Shown piece after piece: positions 1 through 7,392 of a DNA stretch of 9,205 nucleotides. The DNA lies in NCBI GenBank assembly GCA_964480565.1, contig CAYZSU010000082.1, positions 1-9,205 of the forward strand, written 5' to 3'. Under the pieces are notes generated by a model, which made no database searches, was not told the DNA's origin, and saw only the letters and a program-made list of their open reading frames with translations. Source of the stretch: CAYZSU01 sp964480565. GTDB lineage: Bacteria > UBA10199 > 2-02-FULL-44-16 > JAAZCA01. How positions within the stretch are numbered: position 1 is the stretch's first letter; each line of letters starts with the position of its first letter. The position numbers were made by a program, and so were the translations under genes.

Positions 1-1581
1 AAAGAGATTTTAAATATCATGGCATGCATGAACCAACCGATCAGCAGTAGCGATGTTAAATCTTTATGTAGGTATAAATTAATTGATCTATTCTTACTTA
101 AATTAGTGCAAAGCGGCCTTATTCAGCGAAATAATAATGGTTATTTTGAATTTGCCAATGCAGTCATTATGCCATTTTTGCTTAAGCGTATGACGGCTAA
201 AACACATAAACGAATTCATGGCATTATCTATCATTATTTATCCTCACAATTAGCAACAGGCAATCATCGTCTATTGCAGCATTATGCCTATAGTCAATAC
301 AATGCATCTTCTATTAATGATTTTTATACATTAAGCGATCATGCAATAAAAAATAATCATAAACCGCTAGCCATTAAATACTTACACGATATTTTAAATC
401 TATTGCCACTAAATAACATATTTAAGCGATCCGACTGTCTTATTCAAATTGGCGAGTTATATGAAGAAATTCACCAATGGGATAATGCCAAGTGTTATTA
501 TAATAAAATCAAAAAAATATCAGCACCACGCACCTATCAACTGGAGTTAATATTAATATCCAATGAAAAAACAGCACGCTTAGCGCTTAGAAGACGCGAA
601 TTAAATAAATGCAAACGCATAATTACCCAAAGCCTTCACCTGATTGCTAAGAAACGTGCACCCAAATTTATTATCTGGCAATTACGATTTGAAAACTATT
701 TAGGCAGCATAGACATGCGTAGTGGTGATAATCAACATGCAATTTTAAGATTCAAAAAGACACACAAAGATGCAACTAAATTACTGACTCATGTCAACCA
801 AAGAAAAATCACAAATAATGAACTTGGTGAAGCCCTTCTTAGAGAAGGTCATGCGACACAAGCATTGTCCATTTTTTTAAAAGACCTAAAAAATGCCGCC
901 ACAGTACATGCAGAATCTAAGCTTCATTATTTGATTGGCAACACATTTCGAAACATTAAAATTAACAATCTAAAAGAAGCCAAAATACATTATCTTAAAG
1001 GTCTATCTATTGCAGAAAAAAACCGCTTAACGTCTCTGGAGTTACGATTGCAAGCAGGGATTGGCAATGTATACTTTGAACAAGGCTTGCAGCAGGAGGC
1101 CTTGGATAATTATAGAAAAGCATTTAAGCTTGCACAACAAGTGGATAGCTCCACGACAAGTGTTGAGTTAATGGTCGATATGGGACTCGCATCACTGCAG
1201 TTAGGCAATATGGATCAAGGTATTGAATACTTAGAAGCTGCACTTGACTTTGCAAACAATCCCAACAGTCGCGCTGCAGGCATTATCAAACAATACAGCC
1301 CCACTATTTATATTTCACTGGCAGATGCATTTTATCGAAAAAAAGATTTTCATCGAACATTTGAATATTTAGATCATGCGGCAGTACTTGATAAACAAGG
1401 AAAACTAGCACCAGAACTACGCTACAGCCTATATGGTACATATGCTGAAATCCATCTTTTATATGGAGACTATGATAAAGTATTAAAAATGCTACCCAGT
1501 TTAAAAATGCTTGCACAAGAATTTCCACCAGCAGCTACGCACTTCAAATCATTGAAAAAACGTATTAGCTCATTGTCTTAG
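1..1581 (+). CDS. TPR-repeat protein, probably the C-terminal part of a STAND/AAA ATPase regulator (5' truncated)
   Basis: The frame is open to the first base of the window, adding six residues (KEILNI) before the ATG at 19. That ATG has no ribosome binding site, so the true start is probably outside the window. Residues about 1-75, counted from the ATG, resemble the winged-helix end of STAND ATPases: a helical stretch, then SGLIQ, then YFEFANAVIMPFLL, then a basic helix ending RIHGIIYHYL. In that family this segment links the NTPase domain to superhelical repeats. From about residue 105 to the end the protein is almost all TPR-like helix pairs, for example 140-168, 265-293, 303-335, 345-375, 385-413, 431-458 and 470-498. 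Such proteins are usually cytoplasmic signalling or regulatory scaffolds, in which repeats hold the ATPase off until a ligand binds. No kinase, cyclase or DNA-binding domain lies in the visible part. TPR content is confident; the STAND assignment is inferred from a short region. The gene ends with TAG and shares no operon signal with folD, 454 bp away. Confidence 0.72.
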   Translation, partial: KEILNIMACMNQPISSSDVKSLCRYKLIDLFLLKLVQSGLIQRNNNGYFEFANAVIMPFLLKRMTAKTHKRIHGIIYHYLSSQLATGNHRLLQHYAYSQYNASSINDFYTLSDHAIKNNHKPLAIKYLHDILNLLPLNNIFKRSDCLIQIGELYEEIHQWDNAKCYYNKIKKISAPRTYQLELILISNEKTARLALRRRELNKCKRIITQSLHLIAKKRAPKFIIWQLRFENYLGSIDMRSGDNQHAILRFKKTHKDATKLLTHVNQRKITNNELGEALLREGHATQALSIFLKDLKNAATVHAESKLHYLIGNTFRNIKINNLKEAKIHYLKGLSIAEKNRLTSLELRLQAGIGNVYFEQGLQQEALDNYRKAFKLAQQVDSSTTSVELMVDMGLASLQLGNMDQGIEYLEAALDFANNPNSRAAGIIKQYSPTIYISLADAFYRKKDFHRTFEYLDHAAVLDKQGKLAPELRYSLYGTYAEIHLLYGDYDKVLKMLPSLKMLAQEFPPAATHFKSLKKRISSLS

Positions 1582-1720
1582 GACATGTCCTTAATTGAAC
1601 ACCTAAATGTCTGCCTTTATCGGAATTAACCTGATAATCCAGTGTTTACAGGTATTTTATGGATCATCGAATTAAGTCCGCATGATGACAAAAAATATAT
1701 GACATTAGTGGATTAAGGGA
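1581..1720. other. Gene-free spacer with small palindromes after the TPR gene
   Basis: No coding potential is visible here. A perfect 10-bp palindrome, ggacatgtcc, sits at 1581-1590 and shares its first base with the stop codon of the TPR gene. The string gtccttaatt (1587-1596) has imperfect inverted partners at 1668-1678 (cgaattaagtc) and 1711-1720 (gattaaggga). A weak 5-bp stem (acctg 1629-1633, caggt 1649-1653) is followed by an AT-rich tract, but it is too short to call a terminator. The pattern could be the remains of a decayed palindromic repeat or an RNA structure at the 3' end of the upstream transcript. Confidence 0.3.
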
Positions 1721-1736
1721 CTGTTGAAAAATAGAC
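1717..1736. repeat. Extra degenerate copy of the MITE-like arm
   Basis: This segment contains ctgttgaaaaatagac, a direct degenerate copy of the neighbouring left arm (ttgttcaaaaatgccc, from 1748). It contains tgttgaaaaa exactly, which is also what the complement of the right arm reads. The left side of the element therefore carries two arm-like blocks about 27 bp apart, and the right side only one. This suggests a nested or partly duplicated insertion. Confidence 0.4.
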
Positions 1737-1742
1737 AATTTG

Positions 1743-1868
1743 TGGGGTTGTTCAAAAATGCCCAGATTCAAGGCTCCCGCAAATCCGTAACCGGAGTGTA
1801 CATGCGAGTACGTGAGGATTGCGGGTGCAGCGGGAAACACCGAAGATGGGCGTTTTTCAACAACCCCA
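1743..1868. repeat. 126-bp palindromic MITE-like element
   Basis: The terminal arms at 1743-1764 and 1847-1868 are inverted copies that match at 20 of 22 positions (tggggttgtt at the left end, aacaacccca at the right). Inside, cccgcaaatcc (1776-1786) pairs with ggattgcggg (1816-1825) with one unpaired base. The centre holds two gtac tetramers separated by six bases. The element is clearly richer in GC than its surroundings. A 5-bp string, aattt, flanks it at 1737-1741 and 1871-1875, which could be a target-site duplication or chance in AT-rich DNA. Size, termini and the absence of a coding frame fit a non-autonomous palindromic element mobilised in trans, or a REP-like unit. Short frames that cross it on both strands are by-products of the palindrome. 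I cannot see whether other copies exist in the genome. Confidence 0.75.
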
Positions 1869-1919
1869 TTAATTTCTTTTTTTGCCTATTTATACGCATT
1901 GAGTGGATTCTTAAATGAA

Positions 1920-1947
1920 TTGAGGACACACCCTTGCAACTCATAAT
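1920..1947 (+). promoter_or_regulatory. Candidate sigma-70 promoter for the folD-gcv operon
   Basis: A -35-like ttgagg (1920-1925) is separated by 16 bp from a -10-like cataat (1942-1947), which matches the consensus at five of six bases. It lies about 90 bp upstream of the folD ATG and just after the MITE-like element, so that element may sit immediately behind the promoter. A ttgact at 1952-1957 has no matching -10 at the right distance. No glycine-riboswitch-like structure is evident between here and folD. The call rests on pattern matching only. Confidence 0.35.
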
Positions 1948-2035
1948 GAGTTTGACTTTTTCCAAACAATATTGTTTTTACTTCCCCAGCAAATCATGCA
2001 ATTTAGAAGTAGTTAAGAGCTAGGAAAATATAGTC

Positions 2036-2884
2036 ATGACTCAAATAATTGATGGCAAAACACGTGCACTATGCATCCGTGAAGATATTGCCAAACAAGT
2101 CAATATACTCAAATCACGGAAAGTAACACCCTCACTTGCGGTTATACTCGTTGGAAACAATCCCGCATCCCATATTTATGTAAAAAACAAACGAATTGCA
2201 TGCAAGAAAGCAGGCATTGAATGCAATATCCATCATTTGGATGAATCTACAAATGAAAACACACTCACCTCACTAATTGATCAACTAAATAATGATGAAT
2301 CCATTCATGGAATTCTTGTACAATTGCCCTTGCCAGCCCATATTAATACCCCTATTGCTACAATGAAAATTTCACCTCAAAAAGATGTGGATGGTTTTCA
2401 CCCCATCAACATTGGACATTTAAATCTTGGAACTCCGTTATTTAGCCCCTGCACACCAATGGGAATTATTGATTTAATTAAATCAACAGGCGAATTAATT
2501 TCAGGCAAACATGCGGTCATTATTGGACGAAGCAATATCGTCGGAAAACCAATATTGCAATTACTATTGCAACATCATGCAACTGTTACGATCTGTCATT
2601 CTCACACACAGAATATTGAAATCATTGCAAAACAAGCGGACATTCTGATTGCGGCAGTGGGCATCGCACATTTTGTTAAATCCCATTGGATTAAAAAAAA
2701 TGCCATCCTCATTGATGTTGGTATTAATCGATGCAATGATAATACATTGGTTGGTGATATCGATTATGATAATGTTTTTGGAATTGCCAGTTATATCACC
2801 CCTGTTCCTGGAGGTGTTGGCCCCATGACAATTGCCATGCTGCTTCAAAATACATTGCTTGCCGCTAAAAACATGCATCCATAG
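2036..2884 (+). CDS. folD: Bifunctional methylenetetrahydrofolate dehydrogenase / methenyltetrahydrofolate cyclohydrolase FolD
   Basis: FolD oxidises 5,10-methylene-THF with NADP+ to 5,10-methenyl-THF and hydrolyses that to 10-formyl-THF, in the cytoplasm and usually as a dimer. The 282 residues match the family's usual length. Visible hallmarks in order: VGNNPASHIYVKNK (39-52), with the conserved Tyr48 and catalytic Lys52; GILVQLPLP (92-100); DVDGFHP (117-123); PCTPMG (138-143); the NADP-binding VIIGRSNIVGKP (161-172); and the C-terminal TPVPGGVGPMT (255-265). No key residue is missing. The ATG is preceded by a modest AGG at 2022-2024, 11 bp upstream. The stop is only 13 bp before gcvT, so folD is probably the first gene of the glycine-cleavage operon. 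It would take up the methylene-THF that the GcvT reaction produces. The identification is secure. Confidence 0.97.
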   Translation: MTQIIDGKTRALCIREDIAKQVNILKSRKVTPSLAVILVGNNPASHIYVKNKRIACKKAGIECNIHHLDESTNENTLTSLIDQLNNDESIHGILVQLPLPAHINTPIATMKISPQKDVDGFHPINIGHLNLGTPLFSPCTPMGIIDLIKSTGELISGKHAVIIGRSNIVGKPILQLLLQHHATVTICHSHTQNIEIIAKQADILIAAVGIAHFVKSHWIKKNAILIDVGINRCNDNTLVGDIDYDNVFGIASYITPVPGGVGPMTIAMLLQNTLLAAKNMHP

Positions 2885-2891
2885 AGAAAGG
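2884..2891 (+). promoter_or_regulatory. Ribosome binding site that fixes the gcvT start
   Basis: The sequence gagaaagg ends 6 bp before the ATG at 2898 and overlaps the last base of the folD stop codon. It supports 2898 as the gcvT start, not the in-frame ATG at 2832 inside folD, which would add 22 residues with no counterpart in GcvT proteins. Confidence 0.7.
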
Positions 2892-2897
2892 TCGCTC

Positions 2898-3995
2898 ATG
2901 TTAAAATATACCGCACTTTATAACGACCATAAAAAACATCAGGCATCATTTGTCGACTTTGCAGGATGGCAAATGCCCATTCAGTTTGAACATGGTATCA
3001 TTGCCGAACACCAGGCTGTTCGAAACTCCGTTGGATTGTTTGATGTATCACATATGGGGCAATTTGAATTCACAGGACCTAATGCCATCAATGCTGTCAA
3101 TTATTTAACTACAAACAATGTAAAAAAACTAACCAATGGTAAAGCGCAGTATTCATTGCTTTGTGATGATAATGGCATGATCATCGACGATGTAATTGTG
3201 TATCAACTCCATAATGAACATATTATCATGGTCGTTAATGCCAGTAATATTGAAAAAGATTTTAACTGGTGCCAATCCCATTTAATGGATAATACTCAAA
3301 TTCAAAATAAAAGTAATGATTATGCATTAATTGCTGTGCAAGGCCCATTGTCTCAACAACTGCTCAGCAATATAATCTCCACAGATTTATCATCGATTAA
3401 ACCATTTCATTTTTCTATAGTCGCATTTAATAATATACCCAATATTATTATTGCACGTACTGGCTATACAGGCGAGGATGGATTTGAATTATTTTGCGCA
3501 CCTAAGCATGCTAGTGACCTCTGGAATATGTGCTTAACAGCTGATTCTTCCATTAATACACAACCCATCGGATTGGCGGCCCGAGATACTTTACGTATAG
3601 AAATGAAATATAGCCTTTATGGAAATGAAATCTCTAATAGTACAAACCCAATAGAAGCAGGACTTTCCTGGGTAGTTAAGCTAAAAAATACCGATAATTT
3701 CATCGGCAAAAAAAACCTTACAACCATTAAATCACAACCACAATTACGATCGTTAATTGGCTTTGAAATGATTGACCGTGGTATTCCAAGACATGGGTAC
3801 GATGTTATTATAGATAATAACTCAAAAGGAATGGTCACCAGTGGTACAAAATCCCCTTCTACGAACAACGCTATTGGTATCGCATACGTGCCATATGCAT
3901 ATTCAGACATTGGCTCTGAATTTTATATTGACATTCGTGGAAAATATCGAAAAGCAAAGGTAGTCAATACACCATTTTATCAGAAAAAAGATTAA
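2898..3995 (+). CDS. gcvT: Glycine cleavage system T-protein (aminomethyltransferase)
   Basis: GcvT transfers the methylene carbon from the aminomethyl-lipoyl arm of GcvH to tetrahydrofolate, releasing ammonia and 5,10-methylene-THF. The start at 2898 gives 365 residues, close to the 364 of the E. coli protein, and begins MLKYTALYNDH as expected. Visible motifs: FVDFAGWQMP (18-27), LFDVSHMG (47-54), GKAQYSLL (81-88), and IIDDVIVY (95-102), whose acidic pair corresponds to the catalytic aspartate region of the family. Further along are the folate-site segment RTGYTGEDGFELF, GLAARDTLRIE, and MVTSGTKSPS near the C-terminal barrel domain. The protein appears complete. It lies 13 bp after folD and 14 bp before gcvH, so co-transcription is very likely. 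The identification is secure. Confidence 0.97.
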   Translation: MLKYTALYNDHKKHQASFVDFAGWQMPIQFEHGIIAEHQAVRNSVGLFDVSHMGQFEFTGPNAINAVNYLTTNNVKKLTNGKAQYSLLCDDNGMIIDDVIVYQLHNEHIIMVVNASNIEKDFNWCQSHLMDNTQIQNKSNDYALIAVQGPLSQQLLSNIISTDLSSIKPFHFSIVAFNNIPNIIIARTGYTGEDGFELFCAPKHASDLWNMCLTADSSINTQPIGLAARDTLRIEMKYSLYGNEISNSTNPIEAGLSWVVKLKNTDNFIGKKNLTTIKSQPQLRSLIGFEMIDRGIPRHGYDVIIDNNSKGMVTSGTKSPSTNNAIGIAYVPYAYSDIGSEFYIDIRGKYRKAKVVNTPFYQKKD

Positions 3996-4009
3996 AGGAG
4001 AGATGAGCT

Positions 4010-4399
4010 ATGAATATACCAGACGATTTAATGTATACTAGAGAACATGAATGGATTCGATTAGAAGGTGATATTGCCTATATTGGAATCACGGAACATG
4101 CCATACAGCAGCTAGGAGATATTGTTTATGTAGAGCTTCCAGCTGAAAATGAAACAATGACATTGGAAGAAACATTTGCATCACTCGAATCTGTCAAAGC
4201 TGTATCCGACTGTTATGCCCCACTAACAGGCTTAATTGCTGAGGTAAATAGCAGTCTAGAAGATACGCCTGAAACAATAAATGATGATTGTTATGGTGAT
4301 GGTTGGATTGTAAAAGTACAATTTGACGATAAAAATGAGCTGGAAAACTTAATGACTCCAGAACAGTATCAAGTTTATATTAACGAAGAAACTCAATAA
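4010..4399 (+). CDS. gcvH: Glycine cleavage system H-protein (lipoyl carrier)
   Basis: GcvH is the small lipoylated shuttle of the glycine cleavage complex. Its lipoyl arm accepts the aminomethyl group from the P-protein, presents it to GcvT and is reoxidised by dihydrolipoyl dehydrogenase. The 129-residue length is standard. The start YTREHEWIRLEGD (9-21) is typical, followed by GITEHAIQQLGDIVYVELP (26-44). The lipoylation site is Lys63 within SLESVKAVSD (58-67). The C-terminal part DDCYGDGWIVKV also matches the family. A strong AAAGGAGA at 3994-4001 overlaps the gcvT stop codon and lies 8 bp before the ATG. The lipoyl lysine needs LipA/LipB or LplA from elsewhere in the genome. Confidence 0.97.
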   Translation: MNIPDDLMYTREHEWIRLEGDIAYIGITEHAIQQLGDIVYVELPAENETMTLEETFASLESVKAVSDCYAPLTGLIAEVNSSLEDTPETINDDCYGDGWIVKVQFDDKNELENLMTPEQYQVYINEETQ

Positions 4400-4501
4400 A
4401 TGCACGATGGGTTGGCCTTAGCAATGCCCACAGTTGCCTAAAAAAAACGCCTATTTTATGAACAGTTCCATTATTGAAAAATAGATATTTTAAGGTCTAC
4501 A
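4400..4501. other. 102-bp spacer between gcvH and gcvPA with a possible stem-loop
   Basis: This is the only long gap inside the operon; the others are 13-14 bp or an overlap. It holds gcaa (4420s) and ttgc (4430s) followed by an A-run, and ctatttt (4451-4457) that can pair with aaaatag (4478-4484). The string ttgaaaaataga (4474-4485) is identical to 1724-1735, at the left edge of the MITE-like element. It could be a remnant of a repeat or an RNA structure that modulates downstream expression. A clear terminator or internal promoter is not visible. Confidence 0.3.
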
Positions 4502-5845
4502 ATGAAATACATTCCACATACATCCGATGACATAAAAGAAATGCTACACAGCATTGGTGCCAATAACATAGAATCACTATTCTCTGGAATTCCATTGGCA
4601 TGCAAAGATAGCAGTGTTTTGAACATTCCAAAGTCAATAAATGAAATGTCACTTCATAAACATATTGAAACAATCGCAAATAAAAATGCGCCCATATCAC
4701 CTGGCAACTGTTTTTTAGGTGCAGGCGCTTATCATCATTATATTCCTGCAACAGTTAGTGAATTAGCATCGCGATCTGAATTCCTTACTCCGTATACACC
4801 CTATCAACCAGAGCTTAGCCAAGGTACATTGCAAGTGCTCTATGAATTTCAAACAATGATTGCCCGTTTATTTGACATGGATGTATCCAATGCCTCGCAT
4901 TATAGCGGTGCAACCGCGTTTGCAGATGCATGCCTAATGGCAACACGAATTAATCGCAAAAAAACAAAGCTCCTAATATCCGATTTAATTCACCCTGAAT
5001 ATATCAATATACTTCGCACCACTTATATCCATAAGGATCAGATTTGCTTAATTCCTTCAAAAAATGGATGTATTGATCAGAATGCGCTTCATGCACTTAT
5101 TGATGACTCCACAGCTGCAATTGCAATGGGCTATCCAAACTGCTTTGGTATTGTTGAAGAGTTAACGAATATTGTTTCACTGGCACATGACAAACACGCA
5201 CTTGCTATTTCCGTAACACCGGAACCATTAGCACTATCCATATTACAACCTCCTGGTGCATTTGACATTGATATTGCAGTCGGTGAAGGATTAAGTTTTG
5301 GATTGCCTGTTAATTTTGGAGGGCCCTCTCTGGGATTATTTACTGTAAAGAAAAAATTTGTACGACAAATGCCAGGCCGAGTATGTGGTAAAACAGTGGA
5401 TGCAAATAATAATATAGGCTATGTACTTACCCTCTCCACGCGTGAGCAACACATTCGACGAGAAAAAGCCACGTCCAATATCTGTTCAAACCAAGCTCAT
5501 TGTGCAACCACAGCCGCTATTTATTTAGCCGCACTTGGAAAAAATGGACTTATTGAGTTGGGCAAAAAAAATGCATTTAATGCTGATTATGCACGAGAAA
5601 AACTCAGCCAAGTGAAGGGAATTTCACTTCCTTATACATCACCTATATTTAATGAGTTTATTGTCCGCCTACCTAAACCTGCAGATCAGGTAATCGCTAC
5701 ATGTGAAAAAGATGGCCTTTACCCAGGCATTGCAATAAGCGCATGGCAGTCAAAATACAAAAATGACTTACTTATTTGCTGTACAGAGCTAAACGATAGA
5801 TTTGATATCAAGCAATTAATAAAAGGAATAACCAATGCCTTGTAA
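4502..5845 (+). CDS. gcvPA: Glycine dehydrogenase (decarboxylating) subunit 1, P-protein alpha chain
   Basis: This is the first half of the PLP-dependent P-protein, which decarboxylates glycine and loads the remaining aminomethyl group on lipoyl-GcvH. In this two-chain form the alpha chain provides half of the active site and GcvPB carries the PLP lysine. The 447 residues are the usual length. Recognisable segments: YIPHTSDDIKEML (3-15), FLGAGAYHHYIP (71-82), LTPYTPYQPELSQGTLQ (95-111), YSGATA (134-139), VGEGLSFGLPVNFGGPSLG (260-278), RQMPGRVCG (288-296), and the strongly conserved REQHIRREKATSNIC (314-328). The ATG follows AAGG (4492-4495) by 6 bp. The last 11 bp overlap gcvPB in another frame, which suggests translational coupling of the two chains. 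The identification is secure. Confidence 0.96.
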   Translation: MKYIPHTSDDIKEMLHSIGANNIESLFSGIPLACKDSSVLNIPKSINEMSLHKHIETIANKNAPISPGNCFLGAGAYHHYIPATVSELASRSEFLTPYTPYQPELSQGTLQVLYEFQTMIARLFDMDVSNASHYSGATAFADACLMATRINRKKTKLLISDLIHPEYINILRTTYIHKDQICLIPSKNGCIDQNALHALIDDSTAAIAMGYPNCFGIVEELTNIVSLAHDKHALAISVTPEPLALSILQPPGAFDIDIAVGEGLSFGLPVNFGGPSLGLFTVKKKFVRQMPGRVCGKTVDANNNIGYVLTLSTREQHIRREKATSNICSNQAHCATTAAIYLAALGKNGLIELGKKNAFNADYAREKLSQVKGISLPYTSPIFNEFIVRLPKPADQVIATCEKDGLYPGIAISAWQSKYKNDLLICCTELNDRFDIKQLIKGITNAL

Positions 5846-7349
5846 TACTAACTATAGCAATCATGCAGACCCTTCTGAATCAACATCTACTGCTATTGAC
5901 TCGAACACAATTGCATTTCATGATGAACCCACTGTTTTTGAGCAATCAAAAAAAAATAGGCATAGCAACTATACAACTGATAATACCGATTATGATTTAA
6001 ATACCCATTATAAATCACTGGCACGCCAACTACCCGCAGAGCTTCCTGAACTGTGTGAGACAGATATTGTCAGGCATTATACACGTTTATCTAGACAAAA
6101 TTATAGCAAAGACTTAGGGCTGTACCCATTAGGATCATGCACCATGAAGCATAATCCTCGTTTAGCGAATAAAGTCGCTAATTTAAATCAATTCACCCAA
6201 ACGCATCCCTATTTGCCCGATCACTTAGTACAAGGAAATTTAGCTTTATGCCATGAGCTTGAAGAATTACTTTCAGAAATTAGCGGAATGGCAAATATTA
6301 CTTTATGGCCCGCAGCTGGCAGTCATGGCGAATTCACTGGCATGCTCATGATTCGCGCATACCACTTGGATCAAGGCAGTCCAAGGAAAACAGTGCTGAT
6401 TCCAGATTCCGCCCATGGAACCAACCCATCATCTGCAGCTATTTGCGGGTATGATGTTCAAACAATTCCATCCAATGCACAAGGTCTTATCGATGCAGAC
6501 TCCGTTGCCAAAGCCATGACAAAAGATGTTGCAGCCATTATGATTACAAATCCAAACACATTGGGATTATTTGAAAGTGAATTCAAAGAAATTGCAGACA
6601 TTGTCCATCAAAAAGGAGGACTTGTCTATTTAGATGGTGCCAATTTAAATGCCCTTATGGGATATGTAAAACCAGGGCACATTGGCGCAGATATCATGCA
6701 TTTTAATTTGCATAAAACATTTGCCACACCACATGGCGGTGGCGGCCCGGGAGCAGGTCCAGTGGGAGTAGTTGAAAAACTAGCACCTTATTTACCCACG
6801 CCACGCATTATCAAAAAAAATAATATCTACTCACGAGCAATTAATTTTCCAAATAGCATTGGTCCTATCAATACATTCTTTGGAAATTTTGGTGTATTAG
6901 TTCGTGCATACACATACATTCGTGCACTGGGAGCTGATGGCTTAAAAGAAGCCACTGAAATGGCTGTATTAAATGCCAATTATATCTATGCAATGCTAAA
7001 GAATCATTATCATTGCCCATTTCCAGGGAAAGTGCTTCATGAATGCGTATTTAATGATAAATATCAAAATGAACATGGAATCAAAACATTGGATATTGCA
7101 AAGCGATTAATTGACTTTGGATTTCATCCTCCAACAATCTATTTTCCACTCATTGTCTCAGGGGCACTTATGATTGAACCCACTGAGACTGAAAATAAGG
7201 ATCAACTGGATGAGTTTTGCAATGCCATGATTGCAATTGCGACAGAAAGTAAACACAACGCTGAGTTACTGCGAACTGCCCCAACTCGTTCATTCCGAAG
7301 ACGTTTAAATGAAGTAAAGGCTGCTAAAGACATGACCCTTAGAGATTAA
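5835..7349 (+). CDS. gcvPB: Glycine dehydrogenase (decarboxylating) subunit 2, P-protein beta chain
   Basis: This is the PLP-bearing half of the split glycine decarboxylase. Family motifs: VRHYTRLSRQNY (79-90), YPLGSCTMKHNP (97-108), WPAAGSHGEFTGM (158-170), PDSAHGTNPSSAA (190-202), VYLDGANLNALMG (264-276), and NLHKTFATPHGGGGPGAGP (291-309), where Lys294 should hold the PLP. After these come GPINTFFGNFG and the C-terminal HPPTIYFPLIVSGALMIEPT (431-450). At 504 residues it is slightly long. The first ~33 residues are rich in Ser, Thr, Asn and Asp and precede the usual TVFEQSKKNR-like beginning. No alternative in-frame ATG exists before residue 104. The start at 5835 has AAGGA at 5823-5827, inside gcvPA, and overlaps the end of gcvPA by 11 bp. 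It is the last gene of the operon. The identification is secure. Confidence 0.96.
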   Translation: MPCNTNYSNHADPSESTSTAIDSNTIAFHDEPTVFEQSKKNRHSNYTTDNTDYDLNTHYKSLARQLPAELPELCETDIVRHYTRLSRQNYSKDLGLYPLGSCTMKHNPRLANKVANLNQFTQTHPYLPDHLVQGNLALCHELEELLSEISGMANITLWPAAGSHGEFTGMLMIRAYHLDQGSPRKTVLIPDSAHGTNPSSAAICGYDVQTIPSNAQGLIDADSVAKAMTKDVAAIMITNPNTLGLFESEFKEIADIVHQKGGLVYLDGANLNALMGYVKPGHIGADIMHFNLHKTFATPHGGGGPGAGPVGVVEKLAPYLPTPRIIKKNNIYSRAINFPNSIGPINTFFGNFGVLVRAYTYIRALGADGLKEATEMAVLNANYIYAMLKNHYHCPFPGKVLHECVFNDKYQNEHGIKTLDIAKRLIDFGFHPPTIYFPLIVSGALMIEPTETENKDQLDEFCNAMIAIATESKHNAELLRTAPTRSFRRRLNEVKAAKDMTLRD

Positions 7350-7392
7350 TGGAATTTCCTCAACCAGCTTTTGCCAGTGAAGGAAGCCCCCC
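7350..7392. other. Short convergent intergenic gap without a clear terminator
   Basis: Only 43 bp separate the ends of the convergent gcvPB and TonB-like genes. A 5-bp pairing (ttcct with aggaa) encloses about 20 bases and is followed by a run of six C rather than T. No convincing intrinsic terminator is visible on either strand, so some transcript overlap between the two operons is possible. Confidence 0.35.

Noticed and set aside
1629..1660. Intrinsic terminator after the TPR gene
   Set aside because: The stem is only 5 bp with a 15-base loop and the following tract is not a T-run.
1724..1965. Short open frames on both strands across the 1743-1868 element
   Set aside because: They arise from the palindrome itself, have no ribosome binding site, and show no recognisable protein features.
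1870..2035. Glycine riboswitch upstream of the folD-gcv operon
   Set aside because: I looked for the purine-rich core segments typical of glycine aptamers and saw none in this AT-rich leader.
2832..2897. Upstream in-frame ATG that would extend GcvT by 22 residues
   Set aside because: The extension lies within folD and has no GcvT counterpart; the ATG at 2898 has a good ribosome binding site and gives the family length.
5835..5845. Frameshift splitting a single gcvP gene into two
   Set aside because: GcvPA and GcvPB are each full length with proper ends and a ribosome binding site for gcvPB; this two-chain organisation is a known natural form.
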